A stretch of 64,000 nt of DNA, taken from positions 124,001-188,000 of the forward strand of contig CAZMYW010000027.1 in assembly GCA_964570625.1 (NCBI GenBank). The letters run 5' to 3'. Below, in pieces: positions 25,029-33,329 of this stretch (positions are counted from its first letter, which is position 1; every line of letters starts with the position of its first letter). Source of the stretch: JBFLXB01 sp964570625. Lineage in GTDB: Bacteria; Nitrospirota; Nitrospiria; 2-01-FULL-66-17. A model generated the notes under the pieces. That model saw only the letters and a program-made list of their open reading frames with translations. It ran no database searches and was not told where the DNA came from. The position numbers were made by a program, and so were the translations under genes.

Positions 25029-27212
25029 TTATTGACCACCCGAAGCATTGCCGGCCTCGGTCAACGCCCGCCTGACAGCCAGGGTCGCCCGCGGTACCTC
25101 CGGAATACCTCCGTCCACCTGTTTCACCGGCACCGACAACGGGGAATGGATCACCGGCCACTCGCCTTTGGCGACGTTCGTCGGTTCGCGACCTTCGAAC
25201 CCCAGATACCCGTATTGACCGTAGTGCGGCAGCTTGCGCGCCAACCCAGCCAGGGCCTCGACCCGGTCGCAGGCCACCCACCCCAGCCCGTGGCCGGCGA
25301 CACCCGCGCGCTGTCCCGCCAGAGCCACCGCATGGCCTTGACGCGTCAGTTCAGTGCCGTTGATGGCCACGGCCCGATCGTTGATCGTGACGGGCAAGCC
25401 GACCACAGCCTGGGCCATCTCACCCCGAAAACGGTTCTCCCACCCCAAGATCCACACCGCCCGATCTCGCGGCAAACGATCCATCGTGTCGTCGACCGAG
25501 ATCTCGTACGATCCTGCTGACCGGCCCAACGACTCTGCAAGACGACGATAGCCCTCCTGCAACTCGGGCGGCGCAGCAGCCGGTACGATCATCTGCACCC
25601 TGGTTGCTCCGAATACTCGCGAGAGCGCCGGGGGAAGTTCCCGACGGTCAAGCCTCCGGAACAGATCAAATTCAGGATCCACGTCGAGACGCAGTGGACG
25701 TCCGGGCACGATGAGTTCCAAACCCAGACGTTTTCTGTCGAGCAAGAAGGACGTTTGATAGGCGTCCTGGTGCCCCTCAAGCGTGACCGCAACCGGCACG
25801 CGCAATCGGTAAGGCGCCCCAGGCTGGGTCTGTTCGACCAGCGCCGTCAGGAGATACCGGGTGCCCTGCGGAGCTCCCTTCACGTTGCTGACGGTTAAGG
25901 ATAGGGCGCCGGCTCGATCAAGCCACTGCGCCAGCGGCCCGGCGTTTCGATTCGCGGCACCGGCGAAGGCCAGATTCAGGTCCGTGAACGTGGCCCGGCG
26001 AAACTTGAAGCGTTCGAAAAACGCTCGGAGCGCCTCGATGAACACCGTGTCGCCCAGATCCCGCCGCACCATGTGGAAGACCATCAGGGCCTTGCCGTAA
26101 CCCACCGCCTGGGTCGCGGGGCTGTGTCGCGCCGTAAAGTCGGCGAGTGGAAAATCCCGATCGTGGCTGACGTAGTCCGCATACTGCTGCAAGGCCGCGC
26201 GTCGATACTCCGCACCGGTACCGCGCTGCTCCGCGATCAGGTGGTCCGCCAGGTATGCGGTGAGTCCTTCCGACCAGTTGCCGCGGGCGGCGTTGACGAA
26301 GACCCCGTTGCCCCACCAGTTGTGCAGAATCTCGTGCGGGTAGGACGAGTGGAGAATAAACGGCAACCGAATCACCGTTGACCCCAGAAGCGTGAACGAG
26401 GGCATGCCGTAGCCCGTCTCCCAAGCATTCTCCACCATGGCGAATTTGGTATAGGGATACGGCCCCAGCAGCGCGGCATACAGAGCCAGGTACCGACCCG
26501 TGGCGTCGAGGTAGCTGTCAGCCAGCCCACTGTCGGGGGTTCGAAGAAACGCCTGGGCCGTGATCCCGTCCACCTCGCGTGTGTATTCGGTCAGTGGACC
26601 GCCGACCAGGTAGATCTCGTCCTGGGGTTCCGGGGACTCCCAACGGACTGCGAGGTGGGTCGTGTCGCGCTGATGGAGGGTCCGTGTTCCTTGGCTGATC
26701 ACCTCCCAAACCGCCGGCGCGCGAACCGCGAGCGTAAACGTCACCAACGCATCCCCGAACTTCGGGTACCATCCACTTCCGTGACTCAACATCACGGCGT
26801 TCGACGTCAGCGCGTCTCCGTGCTCGTCGGCTCCAACCGACTCGCCCAAGGCGCCCAGCCGGCCCTGATAGGACAGGGTGACGGTTCGTTGACCGGGCGG
26901 GACCGAAACAGCATAGGCGGTCCCCTGCCGCAAGATCACGACTCCCCGATCGTTGGTGGTGGGGACCCAGTCCTTGTGCAGCGTGAAGTGATAGGTCGGT
27001 TCGCCCGGCGCGAGCACCTGAGGAAGGCGCACTGTATCCTCAACCGCCAGTTCTCCAGCCTCGGGGTTGAGCACCACCGTGAGATCGTGATGAACCGGCT
27101 GCCCGGCCGACAACCCGGGGTACAAGATGACCCAGAGCCCGATCAGACCGGCCGTCCATCTCAAGCCCGACGCATGTATCTCGCGAATGCCCACGGCTCG
27201 GTATTCCCTCAC
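25029..27212 (-). CDS. Exported M1-like zinc metallopeptidase
   Basis: This 727-aa protein has an N-terminal hydrophobic segment (TAGLIGLWVILYPGLSAGQP). A gluzincin domain carries the zinc site PHEILHNWWGN with the third ligand Glu in GNWSEGL; the spacing is 17 residues rather than the usual 18. The exopeptidase motif GAMEN is replaced by WETGYGMPSF, so exoaminopeptidase specificity is doubtful. The C-terminal ~250 residues (VQMIVPAAAPPELQEGYRRL, RDRAVWILGWENRFRG) form an extra domain of unknown role. Start codon uncertain (GTG 27212 or GTG 27194). Confidence 0.8.
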   Translation of the reverse strand: MREYRAVGIREIHASGLRWTAGLIGLWVILYPGLSAGQPVHHDLTVVLNPEAGELAVEDTVRLPQVLAPGEPTYHFTLHKDWVPTTNDRGVVILRQGTAYAVSVPPGQRTVTLSYQGRLGALGESVGADEHGDALTSNAVMLSHGSGWYPKFGDALVTFTLAVRAPAVWEVISQGTRTLHQRDTTHLAVRWESPEPQDEIYLVGGPLTEYTREVDGITAQAFLRTPDSGLADSYLDATGRYLALYAALLGPYPYTKFAMVENAWETGYGMPSFTLLGSTVIRLPFILHSSYPHEILHNWWGNGVFVNAARGNWSEGLTAYLADHLIAEQRGTGAEYRRAALQQYADYVSHDRDFPLADFTARHSPATQAVGYGKALMVFHMVRRDLGDTVFIEALRAFFERFKFRRATFTDLNLAFAGAANRNAGPLAQWLDRAGALSLTVSNVKGAPQGTRYLLTALVEQTQPGAPYRLRVPVAVTLEGHQDAYQTSFLLDRKRLGLELIVPGRPLRLDVDPEFDLFRRLDRRELPPALSRVFGATRVQMIVPAAAPPELQEGYRRLAESLGRSAGSYEISVDDTMDRLPRDRAVWILGWENRFRGEMAQAVVGLPVTINDRAVAINGTELTRQGHAVALAGQRAGVAGHGLGWVACDRVEALAGLARKLPHYGQYGYLGFEGREPTNVAKGEWPVIHSPLSVPVKQVDGGIPEVPRATLAVRRALTEAGNASGGQ

Positions 27213-27260
27213 ACTTGTGGGTGATGCGTCAAGCCGCGGAAACGTGACTTCTCCGTCATC

Positions 27261-27281
27261 AATCCGTCATCTTGACGGATT
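27261..27281. promoter_or_regulatory. Perfect 9-bp inverted repeat between divergent genes
   Basis: Arms AATCCGTCA and TGACGGATT separated by TCT. It lies in the 116-bp gap between the M1-like peptidase (minus) and msrP (plus), 48 nt before the msrP start. Candidate operator for either or both genes; regulator unknown. Confidence 0.4.
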
Positions 27282-27328
27282 ACTATTTCCAGCGTGAAAT
27301 GGATCATCGGACAGGGCAACGACTAGAC

Positions 27329-28300
27329 ATGTTGATCGGACGGCCCAATCAGATTCGTTCCTCCGAAATCACGCCGGAGCACCTGTACCGCGCGTCGATG
27401 GATCGGCGCCGGTTTTTACAAGCCGTGCTCAGCGTCGGCGCGGTGGTCTCAGTGAGCAGCGTAGCCGATCTGGTGGCGCCGCCACCAGCGTCGGCGGCCG
27501 CCGCGTTGAAGGGTGTCCGCAAGAGTCCGCTCAGCACCGATGAACCGCCGACGTCGTTTCGCCACGTGACCACGTACAACAACTACTACGAATTTTCGAC
27601 TGAAAAAGACGGCCCGGCCGCACTGGCCAAGGACTTCCAGCCTCGCCCGTGGTCGCTCGCGATCGAAGGCGAGGTCGCCAAGCCGGGCGTCTATGACATC
27701 GACGACTTCATCAAACCCTTTGCCCTCGAAGAGCGTATCTATCGACTGCGCTGTGTGGAGGCGTGGTCCATGGTCGTGCCCTGGATCGGGTTTCCCTTGG
27801 CAGACCTCATCAAACGGGTGCAGCCCACGGGCAAAGCTAGATTCGTTGAATTCATGGGCCTGCACGACCCGAAACGCATGCCAGGGCAGCGAAGCCGCAC
27901 TCTCAGTCTGGAATGGCCGTACCGCGAAGGGCTGCGTCTGGACGAAGCCATGCACCCGCTGACGATCCTGGCGGTGGGGCTGTACGGCCAGGTGTTGCCC
28001 AACCAGAACGGCGCACCGATCCGACTGGTCGTGCCGTGGAAATACGGGTTCAAAAGCATCAAAGCGATCGCGAAAATCCGGTTCGTGGAGAACCAGCCGG
28101 CCACCACCTGGTCATCATTCGGACCCAGGGAGTACGGATTCTACGCCAATGTGAATCCGGCGGTGGATCATCCGCGGTGGAGCCAGACCAACGAGCGACG
28201 GATCGGCGAGTTCTTCAAGCGCAAGACGCTCCCTTTTAACGGATACGCGGACCAGGTCGCCTCTTTGTACTCAGGCCTGGATCTGGACGTACACTACTAG
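27329..28300 (+). CDS. msrP: Protein-methionine-sulfoxide reductase catalytic subunit (molybdopterin, Tat-exported)
   Basis: MsrP (YedY) repairs oxidised methionines in periplasmic proteins with a Mo-molybdopterin cofactor. From ATG 29 codons before the Tat motif DRRRFLQ the protein is 323 aa and begins MLIGRPNQIRSSEITPEHLY, as in the family. The cofactor region contains YRLRCVEAWSMVVPWIGFPL (Cys ligand to Mo), MPGQRSRTLSLEWPYREGL and LVVPWKYGFKSIK. An in-frame ATG at 27299 is an alternative start. msrQ follows after 4 nt. Confidence 0.93.
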   Translation: MLIGRPNQIRSSEITPEHLYRASMDRRRFLQAVLSVGAVVSVSSVADLVAPPPASAAAALKGVRKSPLSTDEPPTSFRHVTTYNNYYEFSTEKDGPAALAKDFQPRPWSLAIEGEVAKPGVYDIDDFIKPFALEERIYRLRCVEAWSMVVPWIGFPLADLIKRVQPTGKARFVEFMGLHDPKRMPGQRSRTLSLEWPYREGLRLDEAMHPLTILAVGLYGQVLPNQNGAPIRLVVPWKYGFKSIKAIAKIRFVENQPATTWSSFGPREYGFYANVNPAVDHPRWSQTNERRIGEFFKRKTLPFNGYADQVASLYSGLDLDVHY

Positions 28301-28304
28301 CCCG

Positions 28305-28997
28305 ATGAGCCCTCTATACGCCTCCCAGCCTGGATCACGACGACCGGATGGACTGCGGGTGGTAAAAGCTGGCCTCCTGATTCTCGGGCTGACGCCCCTC
28401 GCAGTGTTGATCTGGAACGCCTTCACCGATGAACTGGGAGCCAATCCCATCGAGGCGGTCGAACACTTTACCGGGTGGTGGGCGCTCACCTTGCTGATCG
28501 TGACCCTGACCGTCACCCCGATCCGGCTCCTGACCGGGTGGACCGCTGTCACCCGCCTGCGCAGAATGCTGGGGTTGCTGGCGTTCTTCTGGGCGTGTCT
28601 CCACGTATCCGCTTACGTGGGCCTCGACCAATTCTTCGCCCTGAGAGACATCGTGAAAGATGTGGCGAAACGCCCCTACATCACGGTGGGGTTCGCCACG
28701 TTCCTGTTGCTGCTCCCGCTCGCAATCACGTCCACCGACGCCATGATCCGGCGCCTCGGCGGAGCGCGTTGGCGAAAACTTCACCGCCTAGTGTATCTCG
28801 CCGCTGCCGGGGGCGTGCTGCATTTCTTGTGGCTGGTGAAAGTCGACATTTCGGTCCCGCTGGTGTACGCGTCGATCTTGACGGTCTTGTTCGCCGTGCG
28901 TCTGCGCCAAGCCGAGAAGCGCCTCGCTCGTCCCGCTCATCAGCCCGATCTCCTGGTCAACACCCCGCGCGCCCCAACCACCCGGCGCGCGGCGTAG
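28305..28997 (+). CDS. msrQ: Haem-b membrane subunit of the Msr system
   Basis: This 230-aa integral membrane protein with six predicted helices is of the ferric-reductase-like (YedZ) family. Likely haem-ligating histidines are in WACLHVSAYVG, WRKLHRLVYL and GGVLHFLWLV. It passes electrons from the quinone pool or flavin to MsrP. It begins 4 nt after the msrP stop, so the two are co-translated. The C-terminal tail (RPAHQPDLLVNTPRAPTTRR) is extra and likely disordered. Confidence 0.92.
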   Translation: MSPLYASQPGSRRPDGLRVVKAGLLILGLTPLAVLIWNAFTDELGANPIEAVEHFTGWWALTLLIVTLTVTPIRLLTGWTAVTRLRRMLGLLAFFWACLHVSAYVGLDQFFALRDIVKDVAKRPYITVGFATFLLLLPLAITSTDAMIRRLGGARWRKLHRLVYLAAAGGVLHFLWLVKVDISVPLVYASILTVLFAVRLRQAEKRLARPAHQPDLLVNTPRAPTTRRAA

Positions 28998-29012
28998 CGC
29001 GATGTCGGCCGA

Positions 29013-29612
29013 TCACCGAACCGGAGCGATCCGCGTCCAGAAATTGAGGGTGGGTGGCTTCTGTCCGCCGGGGTCAGGCGGGAGCGGCACCTCGCCTTTT
29101 GCCGAGTACGACATCTCCCCGTAAAACCGACCATCCGTCGACGTCAGGGAATAGAGATCGTACCCCACCCCAGTGCCCTGATGGGACTTGGAGCTAATCT
29201 TCCAACCGCCCTCGAGGCCGGAAAGGAATTGTCGGAACGCCTGCGGAGACACAAACGACAAAAACACTTCACTCTGGCTGGTGAGATCCTTCCAACCCAA
29301 CTCGGGCGGATCCTTCTCTACCCGCTCGACCAGACCCGTCCCCCGATAATCGAACGTCGCCACCAAAATACCGCGCAACGAAGCGCCCGTGCGCAGAGGG
29401 TCGTAAGTCGCCTGCGACCAGTAGACGCTCCCGAGCTGCGCACGCCCCGCGCGCACCGCTTCAATCCCCGGCACCGGGGGCGACACATACCCATTCGCAG
29501 CCGGCCCCAGGGCCTGGATCATCTCTTCAGCCGTCTGTCCCGGAAACGCCCAGACCTGCGCCTCCGCGACACCAAGGAAACCGACCATCAATAAAATCAC
29601 CAGACGTCGCAT
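29013..29612 (-). CDS. Exported protein of unknown function
   Basis: This 199-aa protein has a signal peptide (VILLMVGFLGVAEAQVWA). The body contains ATFDYRGTGLVERVEKDP, SEVFLSFVSPQAFRQFLSG and GRFYGEMSYSAKGEVPLPPD. No family recognised and no cysteines or metal motif. It is convergent with msrQ; the dispersed hairpin repeat lies immediately upstream of its start. Confidence 0.6.
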   Translation of the reverse strand: MRRLVILLMVGFLGVAEAQVWAFPGQTAEEMIQALGPAANGYVSPPVPGIEAVRAGRAQLGSVYWSQATYDPLRTGASLRGILVATFDYRGTGLVERVEKDPPELGWKDLTSQSEVFLSFVSPQAFRQFLSGLEGGWKISSKSHQGTGVGYDLYSLTSTDGRFYGEMSYSAKGEVPLPPDPGGQKPPTLNFWTRIAPVR

Positions 29613-29640
29613 TTTTCTACTATTTTCACGGCCACAGGCC

Positions 29641-29771
29641 GAGCCCGTTCAGGGATGGTCAGATGCCAGGCGCCGGCGAGCATCGGACCGGAGCGTACTG
29701 GGTCGTACGTGAGGACCGAATTGCGCAGCCGGCAACGCCGCAGATGGCCGTCCATGGACGGGCTGCTGCCT
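29641..29771 (+). repeat. Dispersed hairpin repeat, copy 2
   Basis: The left end is AGCCCGTTCAGGGATGGTCAGATGCC and the right end, read in reverse complement, begins AGCCCGTCCATGGACGGCC, so the ends are imperfect inverted repeats; the left-end string is given here only as a landmark for positions ~29642-29667. The centre is GGAGCGTACTGGGTCGTACG followed by TGAG, enclosed by a short TCGG/CCGA stem. It lies immediately after the stop codon of the minus-strand cytochrome gene. Confidence 0.75.
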
Positions 29772-30221
29772 TTACGGACCGGGGACGCCGATGTCCAGTG
29801 CCTGCCCCCGATTCAAGGAATTCATATACGCTTCCAACGCCACCAACTCATCGCTACCCAGTTCGCGAGCCTTGCCCTGCAACGGCACCTGGATACACCA
29901 ATTGACGAACTGCTGAACCGACACCACACGCCCGAACTGTTGCTTGTACTTGGGATACGTCTCCGGGTGCGTCACCGCCGCGTCCGGGTGGCACATGTTG
30001 CACGCCATGCCGTTGGTCCCGAGGTTGCGATCGTGCCAGAGTTCGTGTCCCCGCGCGATCGCCTTGGCGGTCTCTTCTTGAGATTTTTGCACGAACTCCG
30101 GGGAGAGCTGAGGATTCTGGAGCGTCCGGCGTTGCGGCGTCTCCGCTGCGTTGGCCGCGGATACCGCCAGAATCACCACCGCCAGCAGCACCCCGTTGGT
30201 CACCATCGTTGTTCGTTTCAT
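29772..30221 (-). CDS. Periplasmic mono-haem cytochrome c
   Basis: This 149-aa protein starts at ATG 30221 behind a strong RBS (GGGAGGAAGCGCG). The signal peptide ends in AANAAE. One haem site, GMACNMCHPDA, sits mid-protein, followed by HPETYPKYKQQFGRVVSVQQF and a C-terminal helix DELVALEAYMNSLNRG with a possible Met ligand. It resembles class I cytochromes such as SoxX-like carriers. It lies 23 nt downstream of the Tat phosphoesterase gene and probably works with it or is co-exported. Confidence 0.82.
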   Translation of the reverse strand: MKRTTMVTNGVLLAVVILAVSAANAAETPQRRTLQNPQLSPEFVQKSQEETAKAIARGHELWHDRNLGTNGMACNMCHPDAAVTHPETYPKYKQQFGRVVSVQQFVNWCIQVPLQGKARELGSDELVALEAYMNSLNRGQALDIGVPGP

Positions 30222-30244
30222 CGCGCTTCCTCCCAGCCTCGCCC

Positions 30245-31327
30245 TCACACTTTGGGCGGTTTGAGCGTCCACAACACGTCCTCATGAGCGACCGCGTTTC
30301 CCGACACCTTGTTATTCGACCATCCCAAGCCGTCGAACGGTAACGCGGGGTTGGAGCGGGGCATCTGTCCCTTTAACCCCAACTTCTGATAGGTCTCCGG
30401 GTACGGATGGGGCCAGGACGTGGACACCGTACTCAGAAACTTCATGTTGGCGATCTGGTGCTGCACGATCTGATGGACGTGACCGTGGAACACCTGGACA
30501 TGGCGAAACGGTTTCAGGATGGCGTGCGCTTCGGGCGCGTCCTCGGTCCAGAAATTCCATGGCCGGTAGTAGTGATACAACGGCGGGTGAGTGAACACGA
30601 GGATCGGAGCGTCCTTGGGCACATTGGCCAGATCCTTTTCAAGCCAATCCAACTGGGCCTGCCCCAACATGAACGGCCCGGGCATCCCGTGATTCAGCGT
30701 CCCGGCGATGTCCATCCGTTCCTCCGGAGACAACTTCCGCGCGCTCCAGAAATCGTTGAAGTGAATACCGTTGAGGGCCACCACGTGCGCGCCCTTGTGG
30801 TCGAATGAATACGGGACCTGCCCCTTGATCAGGTGCGTCTGGTAATACTCCCCCATGTCGAGGTACCAATCGTGTTCGCCCGGGATGTAGTAAATCTTGG
30901 GCTTGAGTCCCGCGATAATGTTCTGAAAATACTTGAACTGCTCCGGCGAGCCGTCGTGAACCGCATCACCCATATACATGACGAAGTCCGGCGCGGGACT
31001 GAGCGCGTTGATTTCCTTGATCGCCGCCTGGAGCCGGGTCCTCATTCGCGGGTTCTTGGACCCCATGGTGTGGCTGTCGGCGATGATCGCAAAGGTAAAG
31101 TCTGACGCCGCGGCCAGCAATGACGCCGGACGCACGAGCGACCCCATGGCCGGCGCCACGACCAACGTCGCACCGGTGAGAGCCGATATCTTTAAGAACC
31201 CTCGCCGAGTGATCCCTCTCGCCAGAACAGCGTAGTCGGCGTCATAGATCAATCCCTCGCGGGTCACGCCGGTGGAAGGACTGGGCATATCCGGTGGCTC
31301 GTTTACGGCTTCGTCTTGTCGCTTCAT
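30245..31327 (-). CDS. Tat-exported calcineurin-like metallophosphoesterase
   Basis: This 360-aa protein starts at ATG 31327 behind GGAGGTCAGAT. The twin-arginine motif is ITRRGFLKISA, unusually ~40 residues in from the start. The metallophosphoesterase motifs are in order: FAIIADSHT, VMYMGDAVHD, YIPGEHDWY, LVFTHPPLY and VFHGHVHQIV. The central GNHD is GEHD here, which changes one metal or phosphate contact. Substrate unknown. Co-oriented with the downstream cytochrome c. Confidence 0.85.
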   Translation of the reverse strand: MKRQDEAVNEPPDMPSPSTGVTREGLIYDADYAVLARGITRRGFLKISALTGATLVVAPAMGSLVRPASLLAAASDFTFAIIADSHTMGSKNPRMRTRLQAAIKEINALSPAPDFVMYMGDAVHDGSPEQFKYFQNIIAGLKPKIYYIPGEHDWYLDMGEYYQTHLIKGQVPYSFDHKGAHVVALNGIHFNDFWSARKLSPEERMDIAGTLNHGMPGPFMLGQAQLDWLEKDLANVPKDAPILVFTHPPLYHYYRPWNFWTEDAPEAHAILKPFRHVQVFHGHVHQIVQHQIANMKFLSTVSTSWPHPYPETYQKLGLKGQMPRSNPALPFDGLGWSNNKVSGNAVAHEDVLWTLKPPKV

Positions 31328-31371
31328 ATCTGACCTCCTAATATAGACGCGCGACGACCCAATGCCACCGG

Positions 31372-32100
31372 TCACCTGGCTGATTGAAACTGCACCCGTT
31401 CCACCGACACCCCCTTGTTTGCCGGTTCGCGGTTGGATACGCCCCAGATCGGGGCCACGACTGCTGTCGGAATTTTGGTCGTGTGAGTGGCGACCAACGA
31501 GCCGTTGATGTAGAACTCCACACGCGAGTTCGTCGCAATAATTTCAAACGACTCGTCCTGGTCCAAAACCTCTGTCGTCCCGGTGTTGGTGACTGTCTCC
31601 GACGAGACTCCGTTCTTCGTTACGGCCGAGATTGAAACGTTCGTCGTCGTCACATCGACCCGAAAACACACACACGAGAACGCGCCGGTCGTAGCGTAGC
31701 CGGGTCCGATGACCACCGAGCTCCCGAACCCGAGAACCTCCATCCGTTGAACCAGCGAAGAATTGATCGGCGCCGACCGCCATTTCAACTTCATCGGAGT
31801 CGCGCTCAGCGCCTTGGTCCGCAACGCACCGTCATTTCGTTGGATCGCCAAGGTCTGATACCGAGGGAAGGCCACCGTCGTGTGAAGATCGATCCCTGAG
31901 TTCTCGTTCTGGTAGATCCGATTGCTCGTCGCCCCGGTTCCAAGGGAGATAAACCCGAAGTCGGCCAGTGACGTGTACGGAAACGTGAAGTCCGTCGCGA
32001 TCGAATACACGTTTTCATAGTCGGTGGTGTAGTCGTCGGCGAAGGCGACCGACGCGGCCGACGCCAAAAAAGCCGTTGCCAGAACGAGACGACAGTGCAT
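31372..32100 (-). CDS. Exported beta-rich protein of unknown function
   Basis: This 242-aa protein has a strong RBS (AAGGAGAATCC) and a signal peptide ending SVAFAD. The mature part is rich in Thr, Ser and short beta strands (FTFPYTSLADFGFISLGTGA, ESFEIIATNSRVEFYINGSL), ending KGVSVERVQFQSAR; the pattern is reminiscent of concanavalin/jelly-roll folds. It has its own consensus promoter and ends 44 nt before the Tat phosphoesterase start, so it may lead that operon. Confidence 0.65.
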   Translation of the reverse strand: MHCRLVLATAFLASAASVAFADDYTTDYENVYSIATDFTFPYTSLADFGFISLGTGATSNRIYQNENSGIDLHTTVAFPRYQTLAIQRNDGALRTKALSATPMKLKWRSAPINSSLVQRMEVLGFGSSVVIGPGYATTGAFSCVCFRVDVTTTNVSISAVTKNGVSSETVTNTGTTEVLDQDESFEIIATNSRVEFYINGSLVATHTTKIPTAVVAPIWGVSNREPANKGVSVERVQFQSAR

Positions 32101-32143
32101 GGATTCTCCTTGGTTGGGCGCAGTGACAGCGGGAACCGACGCG

Positions 32144-32173
32144 ATGGTACCGACCGTTCCGCGAGGGTGTCAA
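32144..32173 (-). promoter_or_regulatory. Promoter of the 242-aa exported protein
   Basis: On the minus strand -35 TTGACA (32173-32168), 18-nt spacer, -10 TACCAT (32149-32144). Confidence 0.5.
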
Positions 32174-32240
32174 GACGTCTCGGTTCGATTTCGGATCGAG
32201 CCCAAGCGCGACCCCCGCCCCCATCCTGGCGGCGCTCGTT

Positions 32241-32246
32241 TATAAT
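32241..32246 (+). promoter_or_regulatory. -10 box of the CDF transporter gene
   Basis: A perfect TATAAT 18 nt before ATG 32265, with an RBS GGAGA in between. No clear -35 box is seen, so an activator may be required. Confidence 0.4.
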
Positions 32247-32264
32247 GAGACTGCCGGAGACGCC

Positions 32265-33248
32265 ATGCACCCGTCCAACGCCGTAGCAACGAGTTCGAAC
32301 CGTTCGTCCGTTGCCCCCACGTTTTCCGACGCGGCGGTCAGCCGAAAGTTACTGTTCTCGATCGCCTTGAACGTGGGCATCATCGTGGTCGAGGTGATCG
32401 GCGGATGGCTCGCCAACAGCGTGGGCCTGCTCAGCGACGCCGCGCACAACGCGACCGACGTGACCGTATTGGTAATCTCCTGGTGGGCTTTCCACCAGGC
32501 CAGCCGTCCATCGCACGGACGCCGGACCTTCGGATATCATCGCGCCGAAATCCTGACCGCGCTGTTCAACGCGGCCTTGTTCATCGCCACAACTGGCTGG
32601 ATCATCGCGGAGTCCTTCCAGCGCGTCCTCGATCCGGCCCCGGTGGATGGGCCGCTGGTGGCCGCCATCGCCACCGTCGCGTTCGGCGCCAACCTGTGGA
32701 CCGCCCTGCTGCTCCGGCGGCCGGCGGCCGGCAACCTCAACGTCAAGAGCGCGTTTATTCACATGGTCGCGGACGCGTTGATCTCGCTGGGGGTGATCGT
32801 GTCAGGCGTGGTCATCTGGTTGACCGGGTGGACCGCTCTCGATCCCGCGATCGGAATGGTCATCGCGGTCGTCATCGCGAGCGAGGCCTGGAAAATTCTG
32901 CGCGAATCGGTCACGATCCTCCTCGAAGGTGTGCCACGGGATATCGACACCGATGCTGTCGCCTCGCACCTGCGCGCCGTGCCGGGGGTACGGGACATCA
33001 ACGACCTTCACATCTGGGCGCTGGGGTCTGGCTTGAGCGCCTTGAGCTGTCGGGTGGTCGTACACGACATGCCGATCAGCCAGACCGAACAACTCACCGA
33101 GATCCTGCGTCATACGCTCCGCGAGCGGTTCGGCATCGGCCACGCAACGTTGGAATACGAAACCGTCGCGGAACCCAAGCCGCTGTACTGCGACCTCAAG
33201 ACTCCTCATCCCGCGGGCTCTCACGAGCCTCGCTCCGAACCCACGTGA
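32265..33248 (+). CDS. Cation diffusion facilitator (CzcD-type metal efflux)
   Basis: This 327-aa protein has six membrane helices. The paired metal sites of the family are in helix 2 (SDAAHNATDVTV, HxxxD) and helix 5 (HMVADALISLG, HxxxD). The C-terminal cytosolic domain (VRDINDLHIWALGSGLSALS, LRERFGIGHATLEYE) is the usual dimerisation fold. It exports Zn/Co/Cd-type cations by proton antiport. RBS GGAGACGCC. It stands apart from the metal ABC operon at 3-5 kb. Confidence 0.92.
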   Translation: MHPSNAVATSSNRSSVAPTFSDAAVSRKLLFSIALNVGIIVVEVIGGWLANSVGLLSDAAHNATDVTVLVISWWAFHQASRPSHGRRTFGYHRAEILTALFNAALFIATTGWIIAESFQRVLDPAPVDGPLVAAIATVAFGANLWTALLLRRPAAGNLNVKSAFIHMVADALISLGVIVSGVVIWLTGWTALDPAIGMVIAVVIASEAWKILRESVTILLEGVPRDIDTDAVASHLRAVPGVRDINDLHIWALGSGLSALSCRVVVHDMPISQTEQLTEILRHTLRERFGIGHATLEYETVAEPKPLYCDLKTPHPAGSHEPRSEPT

Positions 33249-33290
33249 ATCTGGCGCACTCGCAGGATAGTCGTTCATCCGCCGGATCGT

Positions 33291-33309
33291 CGCCGTCCAC
33301 CGGACGGCG
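33291..33309 (+). terminator. Intercistronic GC-rich hairpin without a T-run
   Basis: Perfect 8-bp stem CGCCGTCC/GGACGGCG with loop ACC between the CDF and dienelactone-hydrolase genes. The lack of a T-tract argues against a classical intrinsic terminator; it may instead stabilise or attenuate the transcript. Confidence 0.35.
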
Positions 33310-33329
33310 GCTTACAAAGGACGTTCTCT

